64,000 nucleotides of DNA from Flavobacterium sp. 5. GTDB taxonomy: Bacteria > Bacteroidota > Bacteroidia > Flavobacteriales > Flavobacteriaceae. The stretch lies in contig NZ_PHUE01000001.1 in the NCBI RefSeq assembly GCF_002813295.1, forward strand, positions 2,356,001-2,420,000. The letters run 5' to 3'. Shown here piece after piece: positions 51,441 through 58,767 of this stretch. Position 1 is the stretch's first letter. Each line of letters opens with the position of its first letter. The position numbers and the translations under genes are program-made. The notes below the pieces were generated by a model. It had not been told where the DNA came from and did no database searches. It saw only the letters and a list, made by a program, of their open reading frames with translations.

Positions 51441-52877
51441 TTACTTTATGATCCAAGTGTCTTTACTTCCTCCTCCTTGAGAAGAGTTTACGACCAATGA
51501 ACCTTCGGTTAGTGCGACTCGAGTTAGTCCTCCAGGCACAATTTCTACTCCATTGGGTCCGCATAAAGCATAAGGTCTTAGATCAACATGGCGTAATTTC
51601 AATTGGCCATCGATTAAACAAGGGACTGTGCTGAGTTGAATTATAGGTTGTGCTATAAAATTTCTAGGGTTTGCGAGAATGGCTATTTTGCCATTCTCAA
51701 GTTCTTCTTGGGAAGCTTTATTTCCCATTATCATTCCGTATCCGCCGCTTCCATTGGTTTCTTTGATCACCATGTTTTCCATATTGGCAAATACTAATTC
51801 TCTTTCCTCTTTGTTTTCCATTTGGTATGTTGGAACATTTTTAAGTATGGGTTCTTCGTTGAGATAATATTTGATCATGTCAGGAACGTAGGCATAGACC
51901 GCTTTGTCATCGGCAACACCATTGCCAACTGCATTTACTAGAGCTACATTGCCGTGACGATAGGCGCTAATAAGACCAGGTACGCCCAGAGAGCTGTCCG
52001 GTTTAAAAACTAATGGATCAAGATAATCGTCGTCTAAACGGCGATAAATAACATCTACTTGCTGTAACCCGGAAGTAGTTTTCATGAACACTTTGTTATT
52101 GTTGACGACTAAATCCCTTCCTTCTACAAGTGGAATTCCCATTTGTCGGGCTAAAAAAGTATGTTCATAGTATGCCGAATTATAAACGCCAGGCGTAAGT
52201 AGAACCACGTTTGGCTTAGATACATTTCGCGGAGAAAGCGAAACCAATATGTTGTGAAATATATTTGGATAATTTCCAACCGTATTTACTTTATTGGTGG
52301 CAAGCATGTCGGGAAAAATACGTTTTGTAATTTCTCGGTTCTCCAGCATATAGCTCACACCACTTGGGCATCTTAGATTGTCTTCAAGGACATAGAATTC
52401 TCCTTTTGCTCCACGTATTAAATCAATCCCAGCAATATGCACATGAATGCTATGTGGTACTTTTATTCCTTGAACTTCTTGTATATAATGTGGACATGAC
52501 GCTATTAATGAGGCGGGGATTATGCCGTCTTTTATAATGTGTTGTCCATTGTACACATCTTCCAAAAATAAATTAAGAGCTTTTAATCGTTGTTTGATTC
52601 CGGTTTCTACTTCACTCCATTCGGCTTTGGTTATTATTCGGGGAATGATGTCAAACGGAAAAATTCTTTCTATTCCTTGATTATTATCGCTATAAACAGT
52701 AAATGTTATGCCTTGGTTCATAAACAAATCTGATGCCTGCAATTGTTTGTCGTTTAGGCTTTCTGGATTCAGGTTTTGTAATGTATGAAGAACATGTGCG
52801 TAGGAATCTCTTACTCCTTCGTTAGAGAACATTTCATCCCAACCTTTTGGGTCTAATATTGGCATCAGTTTCATCAT
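51441..52877 (-). CDS. Circularly permuted type 2 ATP-grasp protein
   Basis: 478 aa. Segments typical of the permuted ATP-grasp family: GIDLIRGAKGEFYVLEDNLRCPSGVSYMLENR, VVLLTPGVYNSAYYEH, VDVIYRRLDDDYLDPL, LVNAVGNGVADDKAVY and FIAQPIIQLST. ATP-grasp enzymes activate carboxylates and form amide bonds. First gene of the operon ATP-grasp, two small proteins, alpha-E, transglutaminase. The role is unproven; published neighbourhood analysis predicts peptide synthesis or protein tagging. Confidence 0.92.
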   Translation of the reverse strand: MMKLMPILDPKGWDEMFSNEGVRDSYAHVLHTLQNLNPESLNDKQLQASDLFMNQGITFTVYSDNNQGIERIFPFDIIPRIITKAEWSEVETGIKQRLKALNLFLEDVYNGQHIIKDGIIPASLIASCPHYIQEVQGIKVPHSIHVHIAGIDLIRGAKGEFYVLEDNLRCPSGVSYMLENREITKRIFPDMLATNKVNTVGNYPNIFHNILVSLSPRNVSKPNVVLLTPGVYNSAYYEHTFLARQMGIPLVEGRDLVVNNNKVFMKTTSGLQQVDVIYRRLDDDYLDPLVFKPDSSLGVPGLISAYRHGNVALVNAVGNGVADDKAVYAYVPDMIKYYLNEEPILKNVPTYQMENKEERELVFANMENMVIKETNGSGGYGMIMGNKASQEELENGKIAILANPRNFIAQPIIQLSTVPCLIDGQLKLRHVDLRPYALCGPNGVEIVPGGLTRVALTEGSLVVNSSQGGGSKDTWIIK

Positions 52878-53171
52878 ATTCCTCTAATATTAAATAATTA
52901 ATAGTATCGTGTAATATGGCCTTTTTGGCGTGTGTTCGACACTAAATTATTAAATTATTATCACCGAAATCGACGTTGTTGTGATTATTTTTTAATTTAT
53001 ATGATTTTCTTTTTTAGCTAATCTTTTTTTATCAATTCTAATTTTTTTGTTTAGATTTTTTTTTGATTTCGTATTCGTTGGCTTTCAGTATTGATAACAT
53101 TCTGGATGTCAATATAGAATGTTTTGTTTTGTGGATGTTTTATTCTGAGTTGATGAAATTGAGTTTTGTCT
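52878..53171. other. Gene-free AT-rich region upstream of the ATP-grasp operon
   Basis: No gene and no exact TAnnTTTG element on the minus strand. Includes the operon's presumed promoter region. A frame at 53051-53263 on the minus strand overlaps a terminator and is not believed. Confidence 0.6.
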
Positions 53172-53207
53172 AAACAAAAGACCATCAGCAATGATGGTCT
53201 TTTGTTT
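53172..53207. terminator. Bidirectional terminator with GCAA tetraloop
   Basis: Perfect 16-bp stem (53172-53187 with 53192-53207), loop GCAA. Shares the AGACCATCA core with the tRNA terminator 80 bp to its right. Confidence 0.85.
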
Positions 53208-53261
53208 CCTGTGTTAGGTTGTATATACTTAGGTATACGTTCTCTTGTTTGAGTTTTGAGC

Positions 53262-53298
53262 AAAAAAAAAAGACCATCATTTCTGATAGTCTTTTTTG
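53262..53298 (-). terminator. Terminator of the tRNA-Asn pair
   Basis: Stem 53267-53279 with 53284-53296 (one mismatch), TTTC loop on the + strand, and a run of about ten T on the minus strand, directly after the second tRNA. Confidence 0.9.
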
Positions 53299-53372
53299 CT
53301 CCCCCTCTTGGGCTCGAACCAAGGACCCTCTGATTAACAGTCAGATGCTCTAACCAACTGAGCTAAGGAGGA
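53299..53372 (-). tRNA. tRNA-Asn (GTT), copy 2 in transcription order
   Basis: 74 nt cloverleaf starting TCCTCCTTAGCTCAGTTGG; anticodon loop CTGTTAA with GTT; T arm GGTTCGAGCC; discriminator G. CCA is not encoded. Identical to the copy at 53412-53485. Confidence 0.96.
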
Positions 53373-53411
53373 ATCACCTTAAAGGTATGTATGTTTGCTA
53401 AAAAAAGTTTG

Positions 53412-53485
53412 CTCCCCCTCTTGGGCTCGAACCAAGGACCCTCTGATTAACAGTCAGATGCTCTAACCAACTGAGCTAAGGAGGA
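53412..53485 (-). tRNA. tRNA-Asn (GTT), copy 1 in transcription order
   Basis: Same 74-nt sequence as its neighbour, 39 bp upstream in transcription. Both read leftward and share the terminator at 53262-53298; rseP ends 82 bp upstream on the same strand. Confidence 0.96.
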
Positions 53486-53567
53486 AGTTGTTGCTCTTTT
53501 TAGCGAGTGCAAATATAGGATTAAATTTAAATGTAGCAAACAAAAAAAGCAAAAATAACAATCTTTT

Positions 53568-54911
53568 TTATTTGCCTACAATCGCTTTATAAATATCATT
53601 TCCATTAGCAAAAAGTAACAGGCTGATAAGCAATACAAAACCAACCATTTGTGCGTTCTCTAAGAATTTGTCACTTGGTTTTTTTCCGCTCACAATTTCA
53701 AACAATAAAAACATTACGTGACCACCGTCAAGTGCTGGAATAGGCAATAAGTTCATTACGCCAAGCATTATTGATAAAATGGCTGTGATGCTCCAAAAAA
53801 CTTCCCAGCTCCAAGAACTTGGAAAAATATTATAGATAGCTGCAAAACCACCCACTTGTTTGTAAGCTTTGGTCTCAGGATTGAAAATCATTTTTAATTG
53901 TTTTCCGTATCCTACCAATTGATCTTTCCCTTTTTGGATCCCGAAAGGAATAGATTCCATGAAACCGTATTTTTGATGTGTAATTTTATAATAGCCTAAT
54001 TTTTCTAAAGAATCAAGGCCTAAACCACCAAGCTGAACTCCTAATTTGCCTTCATTATTTACTTTAACATTTATAGCCACTTGTTTTTGATCTCTCAAAA
54101 TCATAGCTGAAACCGTTTTGTTCTTGTTGTTTTGTAAAATTACTTTGGCTTGGTCAAGATATTTTGTTGGCTGACCATTTAGTGATATAAGAATATCTTT
54201 TGCTTTTAAATCTTTGTTGGAAGAATCATCTGAGATCTTTCCTATAACAAATGGAATTCGAATAGTGGCTAATGGTTCTTTTTCAACTTTAGACAATTGA
54301 TCAACAAAATCATGGGGCATTTTTATAGTCTGTTCAACACCATTTCTGTCAATCACAACTTCTTTGGCTAAAATTACTTTACCACTAATTTCTTTGTCAA
54401 AACGAATGATTTTTTCTCCATCAACAGCTACTATTTTGTCACCAGATTTGAATCCGGCATTTATCATGGCTTGGTTTTCTATCAAAAGACCATCTTTCAT
54501 ATCAGCGTTTGCAATATAAGAATCACCATAAACAAAGGCCATACCTATATATATAATGAAAGCAAGTATAAAGTTTACCGTTACACCACCCAACATAATA
54601 ATTAAACGTTGCCAAGCTGGTTTAGAACGAAATTCCCAAGGTTGTGCAGGCAAAGCCATTTGTTCCTTGTCCATACTTTCGTCAATCATTCCAGATATTT
54701 TTACGTATCCACCAAGTGGCAACCATCCAATACCGTAAACAGTTTCACCAATTTGTTTTTTAAACAGTGAATATTTTACGTCAAAAAACAAATAAAATTT
54801 CTCGACTCTGGTTTTGAATAATTTAGCAGGAATGAAATGTCCTAATTCGTGAAGTATAATAAGTAATGATAAGCTCAATAAAAATTGAGAAAGCTTGATA
54901 ACTATTTCCAT
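53568..54911 (-). CDS. rseP: Site-2 (RIP) metalloprotease RseP
   Basis: 447 aa inner-membrane zinc protease. HELGH at residues 21-25 in the first membrane helix, GGVTVNFILAF in the second, PDZ region (about 130-300; the NQAMINAGFKSGDKIVAVDG segment) in the periplasm and LLPIPALDGGH as the third zinc-site motif. It performs the second cut of anti-sigma factors and also clears signal peptides. No dxr gene directly upstream within the window. Confidence 0.95.
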   Translation of the reverse strand: MEIVIKLSQFLLSLSLLIILHELGHFIPAKLFKTRVEKFYLFFDVKYSLFKKQIGETVYGIGWLPLGGYVKISGMIDESMDKEQMALPAQPWEFRSKPAWQRLIIMLGGVTVNFILAFIIYIGMAFVYGDSYIANADMKDGLLIENQAMINAGFKSGDKIVAVDGEKIIRFDKEISGKVILAKEVVIDRNGVEQTIKMPHDFVDQLSKVEKEPLATIRIPFVIGKISDDSSNKDLKAKDILISLNGQPTKYLDQAKVILQNNKNKTVSAMILRDQKQVAINVKVNNEGKLGVQLGGLGLDSLEKLGYYKITHQKYGFMESIPFGIQKGKDQLVGYGKQLKMIFNPETKAYKQVGGFAAIYNIFPSSWSWEVFWSITAILSIMLGVMNLLPIPALDGGHVMFLLFEIVSGKKPSDKFLENAQMVGFVLLISLLLFANGNDIYKAIVGK

Positions 54912-54940
54912 TTTTTAATTTTCGGTTCTTTAATGACGGA

Positions 54941-54948
54941 CAAAAGTA
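54941..54948 (-). promoter_or_regulatory. -7 promoter element of rseP
   Basis: TACTTTTG on the minus strand matches TAnnTTTG exactly, 30 bp before the ATG. Confidence 0.5.
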
Positions 54949-55111
54949 CTATTTTCTATTTTATTAATTACGCAATATTAACGCGTATCGTTTTAAAACT
55001 TTGTTAATTAATACGATTTTCATTTTTAATTTGCAGTTTGTACAATAACTTTACTACCTATAAATCATGTTTTATTACTCTTTTACTTAAAACATTAATT
55101 TCGTTGTATTT

Positions 55112-56182
55112 ATGTCTTCACAATTATTTTCTCCACTACAAATAAAAAGTATTACGTTTAAAAACAGAATTGCAATTTCTCCAATGTGTCAATATTCCGC
55201 TGAAGAAGGTTTTGCTAATAATTGGCATTTAGTACATCTTGGTAGTCGAGCTACAGGAGGTGCAGGTCTAATCATTCAGGAAGCGACAGCTGTTTCCCCA
55301 GAAGCCAGAATTTCTCCAGCCGATTTGGGTCTGTGGAGTGATGATCACATCAAAAAGCTGAAAAAAATTACCAAGTTTATCATCAGTCAAGGTTCAGTTG
55401 CAGGTATACAACTAGCACATGCTGGCCGAAAAGCTAGTGTTTCAGCACCTTGGTATGGCAACAAAAAATTAGCTCAAAATCACGGAGGTTGGGAAACAGT
55501 AGCTCCAAGCGCTATCGGATATCATGAAAACGAGCTAATCCCTACAGCATTAGATAAAGAAGGAATTCAAAAAGTGATAGACGATTTTAAATTAGCTACC
55601 CGCAGAGCAGTTCTTGCAGGATATCAAGTATTAGAAATTCATGGTGCGCATGGTTATTTATTGCACCAATTTTTGTCGCCTCTAACGAATTTAAGGAACG
55701 ATGAATATGGAGGAAGTTTTGAAAACAGGATCCGATTTACACTTGAAGTTTTAAAAGCAGTACAATCGGAATGGCCAAAAGATTTCCCGTTATTAGTGAG
55801 AATTTCTGCTACTGATTGGGCAGAAGGTGGATGGAATGTTGAAGAATCAATTGAATTGTCAAAAATTTTAAAAGAAAAAGGAGTTGACTTAATAGATGTT
55901 TCTTCGGGTGGATTGGTATCACATCAACAAATTCCTTTAGGACCTAATTACCAAGTTCCTTTTGCAGAACAAATAAAAAAAGAAACCAATATATTGACAG
56001 GAGCTGTTGGCTTGATTACCACTTCTCAACAAGCCGAAGATATTGTAGCGAGTGGTAAAGCTGATATAGTTTTATTTGCTAGAGAATCGCTTAGAAATTC
56101 GAATTTAGGTTTTGATTTCGCACACGAATTGGGAGTTGATGTAGAATGGCCGAGACAATATGAACGAGCCAAAATAAAATAA
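55112..56182 (+). CDS. Old Yellow Enzyme family NADH:flavin oxidoreductase (YqjM-like)
   Basis: 356 aa FMN TIM-barrel. C26 in SPMCQYSA is the redox-modulating Cys of the YqjM class, EIHGAHGYLLHQFLSP carries the substrate His pair's region, and RISATDWAEGG and FARE(S)L bind FMN. Reduces activated C=C bonds with NAD(P)H; the physiological substrate is unknown. 8 bp ahead of the Gfo/Idh gene, so one operon. Confidence 0.93.
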   Translation: MSSQLFSPLQIKSITFKNRIAISPMCQYSAEEGFANNWHLVHLGSRATGGAGLIIQEATAVSPEARISPADLGLWSDDHIKKLKKITKFIISQGSVAGIQLAHAGRKASVSAPWYGNKKLAQNHGGWETVAPSAIGYHENELIPTALDKEGIQKVIDDFKLATRRAVLAGYQVLEIHGAHGYLLHQFLSPLTNLRNDEYGGSFENRIRFTLEVLKAVQSEWPKDFPLLVRISATDWAEGGWNVEESIELSKILKEKGVDLIDVSSGGLVSHQQIPLGPNYQVPFAEQIKKETNILTGAVGLITTSQQAEDIVASGKADIVLFARESLRNSNLGFDFAHELGVDVEWPRQYERAKIK

Positions 56183-56190
56183 AAATAACA

Positions 56191-57231
56191 ATGCAAAAAA
56201 TTAAAACAGCACTATTATCTTATGGAATGTCAGGAAAAGTTTTCCACGCTCCTTTCTTAGAATTTCATCAAGGATTTGAATTGGTTGGTTCTTGGGAAAG
56301 AAGTAAGCAATTAATTCAATTGGATTATCCAAACGTAAAAAGTTTTGCTACTCTGGAAGAAGTACTTCAAAGCGATGTTGATTTGGTAATTGTTAATACA
56401 CCAGTTGGAACCCATTTTGAATATGCTAAGCTAGTTTTACTTGCCGGAAAAAATGCTGTTGTTGAAAAAGCTTTTACAACTACTGTTGGCGAAGCTCGAG
56501 AATTAGCAAACCTTGCTAAAGAAAAAGGATTAAAACTTTCAGTATTTCAAAATAGAAGATGGGACAGCGATCTTAAAACAGTACAACAAATAGTTTCCAG
56601 TAAAGTTCTAGGAGAATTGGTAGAAGCCGAAATTCATTTTGATCGTTATAATCCAATTTTGAGCCCAAAAACACATAAAGAGACGGCCAATTCTGGTGCT
56701 GGAATTCTAAAGGATTTAGGACCACATATAATTGATCAGGCATTGTATTTATTTGGATTTCCCAAAAGTGTTTTTGCTGATATTCGAATAACCAGAGAAA
56801 ATTCTTTAGTGGACGATTGGTTTGATATTTTGTTGTTTTACACAGATTTTAGAGTGCGATTAAAAGCTAGTTTTTTTGTGAGAGAAGCTAATCCAGCGTA
56901 TGTTATTCATGGAAAAAAAGGTTCGTTCTTGAAACCTCGAGGTGATGTTCAGGAAGATGAATTGAAATTGGGTAAAAAACCAAATTTAGATTCTTGGGGA
57001 ACAGAGCCAAAAGAACTTGAGGGTTTTTTACACACCGAAATTGACGGCGAAATTATAAAGAAAAAAGTACCAACACTTCAAGGAAATTATTATTCTTTTT
57101 TTGAAGGTGTATATCAGTCAATTGCTAACGGCTTACCAGAGCCTGTGTCAGCCGAAGATGGAACTCATGTGATGCAGATTATTGAGGCATCCATTCAAAG
57201 TTCTGAAGATAAAAGAGGTATTGATTTATAA
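56191..57231 (+). CDS. Gfo/Idh/MocA family oxidoreductase
   Basis: 346 aa. N-terminal Rossmann domain (LLSYGMSGKVFHAPFL; DLVIVNTPVGTH; VVEKAFTTTVGEA with the conserved EK) and a C-terminal alpha/beta domain with KDLGPHIIDQALYLFG. EKAFTT in place of EKP is the variant seen in YvaA/scyllo-inositol dehydrogenase-like members. Acts on a sugar or polyol; exact substrate unknown. Confidence 0.9.
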   Translation: MQKIKTALLSYGMSGKVFHAPFLEFHQGFELVGSWERSKQLIQLDYPNVKSFATLEEVLQSDVDLVIVNTPVGTHFEYAKLVLLAGKNAVVEKAFTTTVGEARELANLAKEKGLKLSVFQNRRWDSDLKTVQQIVSSKVLGELVEAEIHFDRYNPILSPKTHKETANSGAGILKDLGPHIIDQALYLFGFPKSVFADIRITRENSLVDDWFDILLFYTDFRVRLKASFFVREANPAYVIHGKKGSFLKPRGDVQEDELKLGKKPNLDSWGTEPKELEGFLHTEIDGEIIKKKVPTLQGNYYSFFEGVYQSIANGLPEPVSAEDGTHVMQIIEASIQSSEDKRGIDL

Positions 57232-57291
57232 ACAATAACGTTATAACTCAGGAAGCTTATAGTAATAATGACTTTAAATAAATTCATTTGT

Positions 57292-57299
57292 TATCTTTG
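57292..57299 (+). promoter_or_regulatory. -7 promoter element of the MFS gene
   Basis: TATCTTTG matches TAnnTTTG exactly and predicts a start point near 57306, which supports the TTG start at 57323. Confidence 0.55.
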
Positions 57300-57322
57300 C
57301 AAAACACTAAATAGCGATAATT

Positions 57323-58537
57323 TTGCAGTACTTCAATTTTATAGGTTGGTATAAAGCCAAAGGAAAATACAAGAAAAACTATCGAGATGCCAAAGCATCC
57401 TATTTGCTTAGGATTCGTTTAGCGGTTTCGATGTTTTATTTTGCTATGGGTTTGTGTTTTGCTACTTGGGCAAGCAGAATTCCAACTATAAAATCAGCAC
57501 TCAATTTAAGTGACGGTCAATTGGGAACTATTCTTTTTGCTTTGCCTGTAGGACAGTTAACAATGATGTATTTTTCGGGTAAATTAGTTACTCGTTTTGG
57601 CAGTCATCGTATTTTGCCCTTTGCTATTTTGATGTATGCAGTAAGTTTAACGAATTTGGGTCTAGCCCAAAATGCTTGGCAATTAGCTCTTGGATTATAT
57701 GCCTTTGGAATTTTTGGTAACCTTACTAATATAGCTGTAAATACTCAAGGCGTTTATACTGAAGGTCTTTTTAAAAGAACCATTATGTCTTCCTTTCATG
57801 GAATGTGGAGTTTAGCTGGATTTACTGGAGCATTAGTAGGTTTAGGAATGTTAGCATTACAACTCACTACATATATTCATTTCTTAATAGTTGCTTTTAT
57901 TGCATTTTTGTTGATTGCCTTTAATTTCAAACTCTTAATTAAAGCCAAAGAGACAATTAAAGTACAGAAAAAAAAGGGACTCAGTAAGCCAGATCAAACT
58001 TTAGTCTTACTAGGTGTTATCGGTTTTTGTAGTATGGCCAGTGAAGGAATTATGTTTGATTGGAGTGGCGTTTTCTTTAAAGATATTGTAAAAGCTCCTG
58101 GGGCTTTAATAATTCTGGGCTACACTTCTTTTATGATTATGATGGCAAGTGGTCGCTTTTTTGGTGACAAATTAATCAATAGATATGGACGAAAAAAGGT
58201 AATGCAAATCAGTGGAGTTATGATTTCATCAGGTTTCTTTACTGCTGTTGCTTTTCCTTATATCATACCTTCAATGCTTGCTTTTATGGTTATAGGATTG
58301 GGAGTTTCTACCGTAGTTCCTACTTTGTATAGTATAGCAGGTAAACATCCAACAATACCTACTGGCGAAGCTTTGACGACTGTTTCAAGTGTTAGTTTTC
58401 TTGGATTTTTGATGGGGCCACCTGTTATTGGTCATATTGCCGAACTATCAAGTTTGCGTTTTTCTTTTGCCTTTATTGGGATTTTTGGTGTTCTCATCGC
58501 TTTTATGGTAGGTCGTATCAAAGTGATTAGCGAATAA
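57323..58537 (+). CDS. Major facilitator superfamily transporter
   Basis: 404 aa with 12 membrane segments. A basic N-terminus, then FATWASRIPTIKSAL and LSDGQLGTILFALPVGQL, which is typical of the YbjJ/fucose-permease-like MFS group. No ATG precedes residue 37, so a TTG at 57323 is chosen; a later TTG at 57404 or ATG at 57431 is possible, though the latter falls at the first membrane helix. Substrate unknown. Confidence 0.82.
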   Translation: MQYFNFIGWYKAKGKYKKNYRDAKASYLLRIRLAVSMFYFAMGLCFATWASRIPTIKSALNLSDGQLGTILFALPVGQLTMMYFSGKLVTRFGSHRILPFAILMYAVSLTNLGLAQNAWQLALGLYAFGIFGNLTNIAVNTQGVYTEGLFKRTIMSSFHGMWSLAGFTGALVGLGMLALQLTTYIHFLIVAFIAFLLIAFNFKLLIKAKETIKVQKKKGLSKPDQTLVLLGVIGFCSMASEGIMFDWSGVFFKDIVKAPGALIILGYTSFMIMMASGRFFGDKLINRYGRKKVMQISGVMISSGFFTAVAFPYIIPSMLAFMVIGLGVSTVVPTLYSIAGKHPTIPTGEALTTVSSVSFLGFLMGPPVIGHIAELSSLRFSFAFIGIFGVLIAFMVGRIKVISE

Positions 58538-58767
58538 TCACAAAATATAAGTATTTACTTCTTTTTTTAAATAGTTTTTTTCTTATGTTTGCCTCCGATT
58601 TCAATGGAGAGTTGTTTCTATTGGATTGATATTTTAAACGCCACAGTTGATTTAGGACTTTACATTATTATTTTTCCAAACCTTTTTTATCCTTTTTTTT
58701 AAACGAATTTAATCTTTGGGTTAGTTGTGTTTTGTCACGGCTCATTCCATTTGTTTGTAAAATAGGT

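Noticed and set aside
53051..53263. 70-codon minus-strand frame upstream of the ATP-grasp gene
   Set aside because: Contains a perfect 16-bp terminator hairpin in its middle and no family-like pattern.
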